DNA of 64,000 bases from GCA-2731375 sp002731375 (GTDB lineage Bacteria; Pseudomonadota; Alphaproteobacteria; GCA-2731375). The first letter of the stretch is position 1. Each line of letters begins with the position of its first letter. The notes below the pieces were generated by a model, which was given only the letters and a program-made list of their open reading frames with translations, ran no database searches and was not told the DNA's origin. Made by a program: the position numbers and the translations under genes. Shown in pieces: positions 1 through 8,235 of this stretch. The stretch lies in the NCBI GenBank assembly GCA_030752605.1, contig JASMDX010000012.1:113806-177805 (forward strand). Direction: 5' to 3'.

Positions 1-362
1 AACACCGGCACGATAAAGCCCACGTCTGGGCCGTGGGAGGCGCCTGAATAGGCATCGTTGTGCATGATCACATCGCCGGGTCGCAGGCCGTCACCGCGTT
101 GATCAAGGATCTTCTGCATGCCCTGGACATAGCCGGGAATAGGCCCCGATTGCAGGGGCGTCGATTGCGCCGATTCTGCGAGACCCCGGCCCTGGACGTC
201 CACCAGGCCGGCGCCGAAGTCCTCTGATTCCCGAATGATCGAGGAATAGGACATGCGCATCAGCTTGTAGCCCATCTCGATCGCGATGTTTTCCAAGGCG
301 CCTTGAATGACCGAGGCGGTGACGTGATCAACGGTGGGGGTGCTACCCGCTTGCTGGTTCAT
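1..362 (-). CDS. hyuB: Hydantoinase B / oxoprolinase beta-type subunit, N-terminal part
   Basis: The window edge cuts this gene, leaving only about the first 120 residues. It opens MNQQAGSTPTVDHVTASVI and continues with GALENIAIEMGYKLMRMSYS and a GDVIMHNDAYSGASHGPD stretch. These are typical of the hydantoinase B/oxoprolinase family, which works with a HyuA subunit in ATP-dependent opening of hydantoin-like or oxoproline rings. The ATG lies 2 bases after the hyuA stop, so the two are almost certainly co-transcribed and translationally linked. The substrate cannot be told from sequence; N-methylhydantoin, hydantoin and 5-oxoproline are all possible. Confidence 0.9.
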   Translation of the reverse strand, partial: MNQQAGSTPTVDHVTASVIQGALENIAIEMGYKLMRMSYSSIIRESEDFGAGLVDVQGRGLAESAQSTPLQSGPIPGYVQGMQKILDQRGDGLRPGDVIMHNDAYSGASHGPDVGFIVPV

Positions 363-364
363 GA

Positions 365-2437
365 TCAGGCTCCTGTCTCGATCAACAGATTGCCGCCCGC
401 CTGGGCTGTGGCCCGGGCGCCGGGGGGAATGACGGTTGTGGTATCTTTCTGCAGCACGATCGCCGGCCCTTCGAAGACCTCGTCGATGGGCAACTTGTCC
501 CGCTCGTACAATGGCGTTGCGGCGGCCTGCAATTCGCCATCCAAGCGGAAATAGCACCGCGCCTCGTCCAATCGGGCATCCTGAAGGCTGCCGCCCTGTG
601 GCAACGTTGGCGAAGCGACCTTGGGCATCTGACCTATGCCGGTAATGCGGATATTGACGATCTCGATGGGGTTGTCGGCAAAAACGTGGCCGTATTCGGT
701 CGTATGGATCGCTTCAAAGGCCTTGAAGATATCTGCCAGGGAGGTTTCGTCCACCGCGCCGTCGGCGACTGGCACGCGGAGTTCATAGCCCTGGCCCACA
801 TAGCGCAGATCGCCGCTGCGTTGGTATTCCACGGTGCCCTCGTCCAGGCCGTCGGTCTTGAACAGCGCTGCCAGGCCGGCGCGCATGGCATCGAAATCCC
901 GGCTCAGGCGATCGCCGTCCACGTTGCCGCTGGTCTGAAACTCGGTGCGGATGGCATCATACTTTAGATCCGTGGTCAGCAGGCCGGCGGCTGATGTAAT
1001 GCCTGGATAAGGCGGAATGATAACTTCCGGAATGCCCAGATCCCGCGCCATCTCCACACCATGTAGTGGCCCGGCGCCCCCGAAGGCGACCAATGAGAAT
1101 TCGCGCGGGTCATGGCCCTTTTGTACCGTGCGGGAGCGGATCGCGTTGGCCATGTTGGCGTTGATGATGGTCAGCACGCCGTCGGCGGCGGCTTCCACCG
1201 TCATGCCCATCTGTTTGCCAAATTCGGCCATGACCTTGTGGGCCGCACCGGCATCCAGGCGCATCTCGCCGCCCAGGAAATTTCCGGGCTGCAACCGGCC
1301 CAGAACCACGTTGGCGTCGGTCACCGTGGGTAGTTCACCACCCCGGCCATAGGCGGCCGGACCCGGTACGGCGCCAGCGGAATGAGGACCTACACGGAAG
1401 GCCTGGCCCGCATCCAGGTGCGCGATGGAGCCGCCGCCAGCGCCAATGGTGTGGATATCGATCATCGGCGCCATTACCGGATAGCCGCCAATCCAGGTAT
1501 CCCGCGCCGTGGCCTCGGCGAATTGGCCGTCCACCACCAGGCCGATATCGGCGGAAGTGCCGCCAATATCAAAGGTGATCAGGCGCTTGCGGTCGGAGCG
1601 CTCGCCGCTCATGGCACCACCCAGGACTCCCGCTGCCGGGCCCGACAGTAATGTCAGGATGGGGCGCTCGGAGACCATGGCACCAGTGGCGACACCGCCG
1701 TTGGAGCCCATGACGTGGAGGTCCGCCGTGAAGCCATTGTCGGCAAGGGCGCGTTCCAGCTCCTCGACATAGACGCGAACTTTAGGGCCAATGAAGGCGT
1801 TCATGGCGGCGGTGGTGAAGCGTTCGAATTCCCGGAACTGCGGTGATACGGTAGACGATGTCGTGACGAAACAATCAGGATATTCCTCCCGAATGATCTC
1901 CGCCGCGCGCTGCTCATGCGCCGGGTTGATATAGGCGAACAGGAAACAGACTGCGATGGCCTCGACGCCTGCCTCACGCAATTCCCGTGCCGCTTCTCGT
2001 ACGGCGTCCTCGTCCAACGGTTTCAACACCGTGCCGTCGGGCGGGCTCAGACGTTCGGGCACGACCTTGCGGTGCCGCCGCTGCACGAGGGGCCGGTCCT
2101 GCCAGGGCACCTCCTGCATGATGGAATAATGTTGGGGCCGCTGGTGGCGGCCGATGTGTAGGATATCGCGGTAGCCTTCGGTGGTGACCATGCCGGTCTT
2201 GGCGCCCTTGTATTCCAGCACCGCGTTGGTGGCAATGGTGGTGCCGTGCAGCACATGATCAATGGCGCCTCGGTTCACATCAAAGCGTTCACAAATTTCG
2301 CACAGGCCCTGAATGACGCCCCGGCTGGGATCATCCGGAGTGGTAGGGACTTTATGAATTGCGAGGTCCCGGCTTTCCGTATCGCCGTACATCACGTCCG
2401 TAAAGGTTCCGCCAACATCGACGCCAATTAGTTTCAT
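365..2437 (-). CDS. hyuA: Hydantoinase A / N-methylhydantoinase-type ATPase subunit
   Basis: A full-length protein of 690 residues, normal for HyuA. The N-terminal Hydant_A_N domain begins MKLIGVDVGGTFTDVM, a phosphate-binding loop of the ASKHA fold, followed by HGTTIATNAVLEYKGAKTG. The Hydantoinase_A domain carries FDIGGTSADIG near residue 290 and AFGGAGPLHG near 450. It would hydrolyse ATP to drive cleavage of a cyclic amide together with HyuB. It sits between the carbamoylase gene (5 bases upstream) and hyuB (2 bases downstream) in one operon. Confidence 0.93.
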   Translation of the reverse strand: MKLIGVDVGGTFTDVMYGDTESRDLAIHKVPTTPDDPSRGVIQGLCEICERFDVNRGAIDHVLHGTTIATNAVLEYKGAKTGMVTTEGYRDILHIGRHQRPQHYSIMQEVPWQDRPLVQRRHRKVVPERLSPPDGTVLKPLDEDAVREAARELREAGVEAIAVCFLFAYINPAHEQRAAEIIREEYPDCFVTTSSTVSPQFREFERFTTAAMNAFIGPKVRVYVEELERALADNGFTADLHVMGSNGGVATGAMVSERPILTLLSGPAAGVLGGAMSGERSDRKRLITFDIGGTSADIGLVVDGQFAEATARDTWIGGYPVMAPMIDIHTIGAGGGSIAHLDAGQAFRVGPHSAGAVPGPAAYGRGGELPTVTDANVVLGRLQPGNFLGGEMRLDAGAAHKVMAEFGKQMGMTVEAAADGVLTIINANMANAIRSRTVQKGHDPREFSLVAFGGAGPLHGVEMARDLGIPEVIIPPYPGITSAAGLLTTDLKYDAIRTEFQTSGNVDGDRLSRDFDAMRAGLAALFKTDGLDEGTVEYQRSGDLRYVGQGYELRVPVADGAVDETSLADIFKAFEAIHTTEYGHVFADNPIEIVNIRITGIGQMPKVASPTLPQGGSLQDARLDEARCYFRLDGELQAAATPLYERDKLPIDEVFEGPAIVLQKDTTTVIPPGARATAQAGGNLLIETGA

Positions 2438-2441
2438 CTTG

Positions 2442-3410
2442 TTATTCCCCAGCTTGGTCTTCAGGCGGCAGAATGACGCCGGCGGTTTCGGTGATCAGTC
2501 CGTATTGGTCGGGCTGACGATGTTCGGCGAAGTTGAACACCGTGTTCTTGTAGTGATTACAGGCGTCCAGATCGCAATCGGCAACCACCAATTCATCTTC
2601 CAAGGTACGGCCCTGGGCTACGATTTCCCCCGTCGGAGCCACGATCAGCGTACCGCCCATCATATCGCAGCCGCCCTCGTTGCCCGCCTTGGCCACGCCA
2701 ATGACCCAAGTGGCATTCTGATAGGCGCCCAACTGCATGGACAGATTGTTGTGCAGGCCGGCCAGATGCGTCGGCTCGAACCCCCAAGGCGGCTCGGTCG
2801 CAGGCGTGTTATAGCCCAGCATGATCATCTCCACGCCCTGCAGGCCCATCATACGGTAGGTCTCGGGCCAGCGGCGGTCGTTGCAGATGCACATGCCCAT
2901 GATGCCGCCCATGGTGCGCCAGACCGGAAAACCCAGATCGCCCACATTGAAATAGGCTTTCTCCAAATGCTGCCATTTCCGTTCCGGCAGATGCTTGGCG
3001 TGGCCTGGCAGGTGCACCTTGCGGTATTTGCCGACAATGGCGCCAGATTTATCCACCAGAATGGATGTGTTGAAGCGCTGGGCCTTGCCGCCGTCTTCGA
3101 CTATTTCCGCGAAGCCCAGGCAAAAGCCCATGCCATGTTCCGCCGCCCTGTCGAACAATGCCTGGGTCTCGGGTCCGGGCATAGCGGTTTCAAAAAAGCC
3201 GTCAATTTCATCCTGATCCTCGAAATACCAGCGTGGGAAAAACGTCGTCAGGGCAAGTTCGGGAAAAACCACCAGATCACAGCCGCGTTCATGTGCTTGA
3301 TCCAGAAGCGCCAACAGGCGGTCCACCACCCCGGCGCGGGTTTCGTCGCGGGCGATCGGGCCAAGCTGCGCCGCCCCCACCGTGACCATGCGATTTGACT
3401 TTGCCATCAT
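2442..3410 (-). CDS. Carbon-nitrogen hydrolase, N-carbamoyl-D-amino-acid hydrolase-like
   Basis: 322 residues of the nitrilase superfamily. The catalytic triad is visible: Glu51 in VVFPELALTTFFPR, Lys131 in YRKVHLPG and Cys176 in CICNDRRWPE. The CNDRRWPE form and ELALTTFFPRWY closely resemble D-carbamoylases, which release the amino acid, CO2 and ammonia from N-carbamoyl compounds. Being first in the operon before hyuA and hyuB, it probably hydrolyses the carbamoyl product of the ring-opening step, for example N-carbamoylsarcosine if N-methylhydantoin is the substrate. That substrate is an inference. The first codons MMAKSN leave the exact start open by one residue. Confidence 0.88.
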   Translation of the reverse strand: MMAKSNRMVTVGAAQLGPIARDETRAGVVDRLLALLDQAHERGCDLVVFPELALTTFFPRWYFEDQDEIDGFFETAMPGPETQALFDRAAEHGMGFCLGFAEIVEDGGKAQRFNTSILVDKSGAIVGKYRKVHLPGHAKHLPERKWQHLEKAYFNVGDLGFPVWRTMGGIMGMCICNDRRWPETYRMMGLQGVEMIMLGYNTPATEPPWGFEPTHLAGLHNNLSMQLGAYQNATWVIGVAKAGNEGGCDMMGGTLIVAPTGEIVAQGRTLEDELVVADCDLDACNHYKNTVFNFAEHRQPDQYGLITETAGVILPPEDQAGE

Positions 3411-3485
3411 TAGCTATTCTGCACTCAAGCTGGCGGGAATGGAAACAGGCGTTATGATCGGGTGGGCAACAATAACGAGGACGTC

Positions 3486-4355
3486 ATGGACTTCGGCATA
3501 TCATTCCCACAAACCCAAATCGGCAACGACCCCGCCGTTATTCGTAACTTTGTTACCACGGCGGAGGATCTTGGCTTCGAGCGCCTGACTTTGGTGGATC
3601 ATATTCTCGGCGCCAAGGATGCCAGGGACGCGCCCTGGGCCGTGCATTACACCATCGAATACGGTTTTCACGAACCCATGACCCTGTTCGCGTGGATCGC
3701 CGGCTTCACGGAAAAAATACAACTGGTCACCGCCAACGTGGTGCTGCCGCAACGGCAGACGGAATTGGTGGCCAAGCAGGCCGCCGAAATCGATATTCTG
3801 ACAGGTGGGCGTATAGTGCTGGGCATCGGCGTTGGCTGGAGCGCCTCGGAGTTCGAGGCGTTGGGCATGAATTTCGCTAATCGCGGCGACCGGATCGAGG
3901 AGCAGGTAGCGCTGTTGCGCCGGCTCTGGACCGAAGAGTTGGTGGATTTCAACGGTGAATGGCATGCAATGTCCGACATGGGCATGAACCCGCTGCCGAT
4001 CCAGCGGCCGATTCCGATCTGGTTTGGCGCCATGGCCGATGTCGCCATCCGCCGGGCGGCGCGGATCGGCGATGGCTGGTTGATGAGCCCGCGCACCAAA
4101 CCCGATGACGTGATGCGGGCCAAGATCGAGCTATTTCACGAGACCGCCCAGGCGTCGGGCCGTGACCCGGCGGACCTGGGCATCGATGCCACGGTCTTCG
4201 CCGAGGACCGGGGCCCCAACGAATGGCTGTCCGAGGTGGAGGCCTGGCGCGAGATGGGCGCAACTTCCGTTACCTTCCGGACATCCGAATCCGGTTTTGC
4301 ACATATCGATCAACATCTCGAAGCCATGCGTAAACTGGCCGACGCCGTCGGCTAG
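3486..4355 (+). CDS. Luciferase-like (LLM class) flavin-dependent oxidoreductase
   Basis: About 289 residues of the bacterial luciferase-like fold, many of which use F420 or FMN. Landmarks are MDFGISFPQTQIGND at the start, LVTANVVLPQRQTELVAKQAAEIDILTGGR in the middle (read as two adjoining blocks) and GIGVGWSASEFEALG. I start at the ATG at 3486 because a GAGGA-type ribosome site lies just upstream and family members begin right at the first beta strand; an in-frame upstream ATG at 3462 would add only eight unconserved residues. It is divergent from the carbamoylase operon. Substrate unknown. Confidence 0.85.
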   Translation: MDFGISFPQTQIGNDPAVIRNFVTTAEDLGFERLTLVDHILGAKDARDAPWAVHYTIEYGFHEPMTLFAWIAGFTEKIQLVTANVVLPQRQTELVAKQAAEIDILTGGRIVLGIGVGWSASEFEALGMNFANRGDRIEEQVALLRRLWTEELVDFNGEWHAMSDMGMNPLPIQRPIPIWFGAMADVAIRRAARIGDGWLMSPRTKPDDVMRAKIELFHETAQASGRDPADLGIDATVFAEDRGPNEWLSEVEAWREMGATSVTFRTSESGFAHIDQHLEAMRKLADAVG

Positions 4356-4377
4356 ATCATTTCCAATGATTGCTGAA

Positions 4378-4447
4378 CCAGCCCACTCCCTCTCCCGGCC
4401 ACCCCGAAGGTACCATTACTGGGTGGCCGGGAGAGGGAGTGGGCTGG
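4378..4447. repeat. Perfect 27-bp inverted repeat (long hairpin)
   Basis: The arm at 4378-4404 is exactly complementary to 4421-4447, with a 16-base loop. The stem is C-rich on the left arm and G-rich on the right, so the transcript would fold into a very stable hairpin. It lies between the luciferase-like gene and the MaoC gene. No T run follows, so it is not a textbook intrinsic terminator. It may act as a terminator-like or RNA-protecting structure, or be a small palindromic repeat element. Confidence 0.9.
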
Positions 4448-4483
4448 CGTTGCGAAAATACTTAAAACCCAGGAGGAAACATC

Positions 4484-4921
4484 ATGCTCGATCTACCTAT
4501 CGCCATTGGCGAAAGTGCTTCGTTCACAAAGACCGTCGCTGAATGCGACATTTATGGCTTTGCCGGCCTGACCGGCGATTTCGCCGCGCCCCATACCAAC
4601 GAGGAATTCATGAAGAACTCGCAGTATGGTCAGCGCATCGCTCACGGCGCTCTGGTCGTCGGTTTCATGTCCACGGCCTCGGCTCTTCTGGGCAATCGGA
4701 TGTTGGAGGGGCGGGACGACCTGACGGCCGTGTCCCTGGGCTATGACAGGGTGCGTTTCGTCGCCCCAGTGCTGATCGGTGATACCATCACCGTGACTTA
4801 CGAGGTCAAGGAACTGGAGACGGAGCGCCAGCGCAGCCGCTCGGCAGTGACTGCCACCAATCAACGCGGTGAAACCGTCAGTGTAGCCGAGCACATCATG
4901 AAATGGCTGGTAAATCCCTAA
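4484..4921 (+). CDS. MaoC-like (R)-hydratase / dehydratase
   Basis: 145 residues with a single hot-dog fold. The hydratase-2 motif is visible as FAGLTGDFAAPHTNEEF, with Asp32 and His37 as likely catalytic residues, followed by GQRIAHGALVVGFMS. Such proteins hydrate or dehydrate enoyl-CoA-type substrates. A ribosome site AGGAGG precedes the ATG. The SDR gene follows 20 bases after the stop, so a hydratase/dehydrogenase pair acting on one acyl or hydroxyacyl substrate is plausible. Confidence 0.88.
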   Translation: MLDLPIAIGESASFTKTVAECDIYGFAGLTGDFAAPHTNEEFMKNSQYGQRIAHGALVVGFMSTASALLGNRMLEGRDDLTAVSLGYDRVRFVAPVLIGDTITVTYEVKELETERQRSRSAVTATNQRGETVSVAEHIMKWLVNP

Positions 4922-4941
4922 CGTCGAACAGGAAAACGATT

Positions 4942-5700
4942 ATGCAGTTGAAAGAAAAGGTCGTCATTGTCACGGGCGGCGGACGCGGCTTGGGCCGGGC
5001 CTATTGCGAGGCGGTGGCCGCCGAGGGCGCGCTTGTAGTCACCGCCGATATCCGCGATACCGCCGGCACCGTCGCCAGCATCGAAGCGGCCGGCGGTCAG
5101 GCCGTGGGCACGCATCTGGATGTGGCGGAAATGGACAGCTGCCAGGCCATGGCGGATCTGGCGGTGGAGAAATTTGGCCGCATTGATGTCGTGGTCAATA
5201 ACGCCGCTTTGTTCGGTGATATCTCCGGCGGCCGCTCTGATCATATCCCCGAGGATCAGTGGGACGCCGTCATGCAGGTGAATATCAAGGGTGTCTGGCA
5301 ATGCTGCAAGGCCTGCGTCCCGGCCCTGCGTCAGACGGGTGGTGGTTCCATTATCAATATCTCGTCCCTGGCGGCGAAGTATGGCATGGCGTTCGGCCTG
5401 GATTACGCCATGTCCAAGGCGGCTGTAATCGGCATTACCCGCAGCCTGGCGCGCGAATTGGGCCGGGATTGGATCCGGGTTAATTCCGTCGCGCCCGGCG
5501 CGGTTCTGACCGAGGGCACCACGGAAAACATGGGCGACAAGAAGGATATGGTGCTCAAGGCCATCGCCGCCGGACAATCCCTGAAGAAAAACCTGAATAC
5601 CGAGGATTTGGTCGGCACCGTGGTTTTCTTATCCTCGGACGCTTCGAAATTCATCACCGGCCAAACCATCATGGTTGATGGCGGAACGGTCATGCTTTGA
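4942..5700 (+). CDS. Short-chain dehydrogenase/reductase (SDR)
   Basis: 252 residues from the ATG at 4942, which follows AGGA at good spacing; the longer frame from 4903 only adds residues overlapping the maoC end. Classical SDR features are present: the TGGGRGLGRAY cofactor loop, NNAALFGDIS, INISSLAAKYG and the catalytic YAMSK. The C-terminus ITGQTIMVDGGTVML is typical. It would oxidise or reduce a hydroxyl/keto group with NAD(P), and is probably co-transcribed with maoC. Its last 11 bases overlap the end of the convergent gene at 5690-6307. Confidence 0.9.
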   Translation: MQLKEKVVIVTGGGRGLGRAYCEAVAAEGALVVTADIRDTAGTVASIEAAGGQAVGTHLDVAEMDSCQAMADLAVEKFGRIDVVVNNAALFGDISGGRSDHIPEDQWDAVMQVNIKGVWQCCKACVPALRQTGGGSIINISSLAAKYGMAFGLDYAMSKAAVIGITRSLARELGRDWIRVNSVAPGAVLTEGTTENMGDKKDMVLKAIAAGQSLKKNLNTEDLVGTVVFLSSDASKFITGQTIMVDGGTVML

Positions 5701-6307
5701 GGGGCGGAAAGCTGGGATACCAGTCTGCATGATTGCCTGCGTGGTTACCCATGCCGGGCTTGGTCAGCAGGCCGCGCGGTGCGATGTAGCTGCTGATATG
5801 GTGTTGCGGCGCCTCCGACCAACCGATGTTAAAGGCGCAGAGTTTGGGAAAGAACTGCAGTCGGCTGTAGGGCAGGTGGTCGTGCATCCACCAAGCCAGC
5901 GATCGCCAGTCCGCGCCGTCGGCATATTTGTCAGCAAACCATGGCACCACGACGCAAGCCATGGCGCCCATATGGCCATTGCTGTCCCTATGATCCCAAA
6001 CATGGCGGCCCTTGGCGCGTTCTGAGCTGGCGCAGTTCAGATTATGTTCGTTGCCGAAGGCATTGACGGCGGCGTTGCGGTAGGAGGAGCGGATGGAAAG
6101 GCCGCCAAAACTGGCTTTCAACGGCTCCAACAATTCGGTGCATAGACGGCTGCCGGCGGCGATCGCCAGGTCTGGATTGTCGGGGATATTGGGGATGCCG
6201 TAAAAGACCGAAATCTCGCTGTAAAGAAAATCGCGCATGAAGAACGACGGCGACAGGCGCACCCGACCCAGCTCCTCCAGACCTTTCATGCTGCCTGGTT
6301 TACGCAT
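5690..6307 (-). CDS. Uncharacterised protein, possible M15-peptidase-like fold
   Basis: 205 residues that I do not recognise with confidence. The central part, LSIRSSYRNAAVNAFG followed by SSERAKGRHVWDHRDSNGHM, resembles the SxYRxxxxN ... H/D layout of M15 D-Ala-D-Ala peptidases. The spacing is unusual, so the match is weak. Rich in Trp, Tyr and His toward the C-terminus (WWMHDHLPYSRLQFFP). The ATG overlaps the stop of the small upstream gene (ATGCGTAA), suggesting coupled translation; a second ATG six codons in (MKGLEE) is an alternative start. Confidence 0.6.
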   Translation of the reverse strand: MRKPGSMKGLEELGRVRLSPSFFMRDFLYSEISVFYGIPNIPDNPDLAIAAGSRLCTELLEPLKASFGGLSIRSSYRNAAVNAFGNEHNLNCASSERAKGRHVWDHRDSNGHMGAMACVVVPWFADKYADGADWRSLAWWMHDHLPYSRLQFFPKLCAFNIGWSEAPQHHISSYIAPRGLLTKPGMGNHAGNHADWYPSFPPLKA

Positions 6308-6479
6308 TGCCGCGTAATCCCAAAAACCATTGGGCGAGGGCGAATAGGGCGGTCAGAACCAAGGGCCAGAAAGTGGCTAATCCGGTGGGCGCTTGCCACC
6401 ATAGAAACAGGGCCACGCCACCGGCGAACAGCAATGGGGAGTGTCGCCAACAGGGTAATTTAATAGATCCGATATTCAT
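6300..6479 (-). CDS. Small two-helix membrane protein
   Basis: A 59-residue frame starting MNIGSIKLPCWRHSPLL, with hydrophobic segments LLFAGGVALFLWW and FWPLVLTALFALAQWFLGL separated by a short turn, i.e. two transmembrane helices. Its stop codon overlaps the start of the 205-residue gene, and the codon use looks coding. The AT-rich sequence at 6480-6513 upstream would suit a promoter. Function unknown; the coupling suggests it works with its neighbour. Confidence 0.5.
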   Translation of the reverse strand: MNIGSIKLPCWRHSPLLFAGGVALFLWWQAPTGLATFWPLVLTALFALAQWFLGLRGNA

Positions 6480-6513
6480 ATTTTAGATTAAAGAAAAAAT
6501 ATAAACAATTATA

Positions 6514-7668
6514 TTATAAAGCATAATTTAGATCCTCTAAAAGATCATCGCCATCCTCGATGCCGACCGACAGGCGTATCAGTCCATCGCTGATGCCCAG
6601 CTCGGCACGGATTTCGGGGGGGATGGAGGCGTGGGTCATGATGGCGGGATGTTCGATCAGGCTTTCCACCCCGCCCAGGCTTTCGGCTAGCGAGAACAAC
6701 GTGGTGCGTTCCAGGAAACGGCGGCTTTTTTCCAGCCCGCCCTTCAGCACGGCAGTCACCATGCCGCCGAAATAGTCCATTTGTAGGACTGCAAGCTTGT
6801 GCTGGGGATGGCTTGCCAGGCCGGGGTAGTAGACCGTCTCCACATCGTCATGGCCCTCTAGAAATTCGGCGATGGCCATGGCGTTCTCGCTGTGGCGCTG
6901 CATCCGTAGCGGCAGTGTTTTCAGGCCCCGCATGGCGAGAAAGGCATCGAACGGTCCGGCGATGGAGCCTACCGCGTTATGTAGGTAGGCTAGGCGCTCG
7001 CGCAGCTCGGCATCGTCACGGGCCACCACCATGCCGCCCACCATGTCGGAATGTCCATTTAGATACTTGGTCGCCGAATGCACCACCAAATCAAAGCCGA
7101 AATCCAGTGGCCGTTGCGCCACGGGGGAGGCGAAGGTGTTATCCGCCACGCATAAAATACCCTTGGGGGCGGCAACCCTGGCGATGGCGGTGAAATCCAC
7201 TAGGCGCAACATGGGATTAGTCGGGCTTTCGATCCAGATCATCTTGGTTTCCGGGCGGATCGCCGCTTCCAGTGCTGCCGCGTCCGATAGATCCACATAG
7301 CTGAAATCCAGGCCGGCGGAGCGTTTGCGCACGTCCTGGAACAAGCGGTAGGTGCCGCCATAGAGATCGTCCATGGCAATCACGTGATCGCCGCTATCCA
7401 GCAGCTCCAGCACCGTACCGGAGGCCGCGAGTCCAGAGGCGAAGGCATAGCCCTGAGCGCCATTTTCCAGATCCGCGACGCAGGCTTCATAGGCCATGCG
7501 GGTGGGGTTTTGGCTGCGTGAGTATTCGTAACCCTTGTGGACGCCGGGGCTGTCCTGAACGTAGGTGGAGGTGGCATAGATGGGCACCATGATGGCGCCA
7601 GTGGTCGGGTCGGGTTTCTGGCCCGCGTGAATGGCGCGGGTGGCGATTCCGTGGCGGTTGCGTGACAT
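6514..7668 (-). CDS. Cystathionine gamma-synthase/lyase-type PLP enzyme
   Basis: 384 residues of the Cys/Met-metabolism PLP family (PF01053). Seen: YSRSQNPTRMAYEACVADLE, YGGTYRLF, DNTFASPVAQRPLDFG and the PLP lysine in HSATKYLNGHSDMVGG. The C-terminus SIPPEIRAELGISDGLIRLSVGIED is diagnostic of the family. It could make cystathionine from an activated homoserine or cleave cystathionine; sequence alone does not settle this. Full length, with the queF gene 33 bases upstream on the same strand. Confidence 0.88.
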   Translation of the reverse strand: MSRNRHGIATRAIHAGQKPDPTTGAIMVPIYATSTYVQDSPGVHKGYEYSRSQNPTRMAYEACVADLENGAQGYAFASGLAASGTVLELLDSGDHVIAMDDLYGGTYRLFQDVRKRSAGLDFSYVDLSDAAALEAAIRPETKMIWIESPTNPMLRLVDFTAIARVAAPKGILCVADNTFASPVAQRPLDFGFDLVVHSATKYLNGHSDMVGGMVVARDDAELRERLAYLHNAVGSIAGPFDAFLAMRGLKTLPLRMQRHSENAMAIAEFLEGHDDVETVYYPGLASHPQHKLAVLQMDYFGGMVTAVLKGGLEKSRRFLERTTLFSLAESLGGVESLIEHPAIMTHASIPPEIRAELGISDGLIRLSVGIEDGDDLLEDLNYAL

Positions 7669-7701
7669 GTCTCTCGACCTCGTATGATGGTGTTTTGAGA
7701 T

Positions 7702-8166
7702 TTAGCCGCGTCCCCGGTAAGGGGCGACGCCTTGGTCCGGGATCCAAACGCTTGCGGGCGGTTCCCCCGTGGCATAAAAGACATCGATGGGGATGCCGCC
7801 ACGGGGATACCAATAACCGCCGATACGCAGCCATTTTGGCGCCAGTAGTTCTATCAGCCGTTTGGCGATGGCGACTGTGCAGTCCTCGTGAAAAGCGGCA
7901 TGATTGCGATGCGCGGCCAGGAACAGTTTCAGGGACTTGCTCTCAACGATCCATTCGTCCGGCAGATAGTCGATCACCAGATGGGCGAAATCCGGCTGGC
8001 CCGTTACCGGGCAGACAAAGGTGAATTCCGGACAGGCAAAGCGGATCAGGTAATCATCGCCCACACGAGGGTTCGCTACCTTTTCCAACACCGCCTCTTG
8101 GGGCGAAAGGGGCGCCTCGACCATTTGGCCCAATTGGCTCAGTTCACTCGTTTCCATTTCGGTCAT
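7702..8166 (-). CDS. queF: NADPH-dependent 7-cyano-7-deazaguanine (preQ0) reductase
   Basis: 154 residues, the short type I QueF form. The catalytic cysteine is Cys52 in FVCPVTGQPDFAH with Asp59 nearby, and the QueF substrate/NADPH motif ESKSLKLFL is at residues 75-83. It reduces preQ0 to preQ1 in queuosine synthesis for tRNA wobble modification. No other queuosine gene is in the window, and I see no preQ1 riboswitch in the short leader. The extreme N-terminus (MTEMETSELSQ) allows a start four residues later. Confidence 0.93.
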   Translation of the reverse strand: MTEMETSELSQLGQMVEAPLSPQEAVLEKVANPRVGDDYLIRFACPEFTFVCPVTGQPDFAHLVIDYLPDEWIVESKSLKLFLAAHRNHAAFHEDCTVAIAKRLIELLAPKWLRIGGYWYPRGGIPIDVFYATGEPPASVWIPDQGVAPYRGRG

Positions 8167-8235
8167 GCCACCATCCGTGAAGCCTTGTCTCTATGCCAAG
8201 TAATATCAAGGAGCTTGCTGATTAGCCAGGGCGCT

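Noticed and set aside
2439..3398. 319-codon open frame on the plus strand
   Set aside because: Exact antisense of the carbamoylase, whose catalytic triad is intact; the plus frame has no domain pattern.
7669..7701. SAM riboswitch before the cystathionine-type gene
   Set aside because: Only 33 bases separate it from queF; there is no space for a SAM-I or SAM-II fold.
8167..8235. preQ1 riboswitch before queF
   Set aside because: The leader is short and shows none of the conserved preQ1 pseudoknot sequence.
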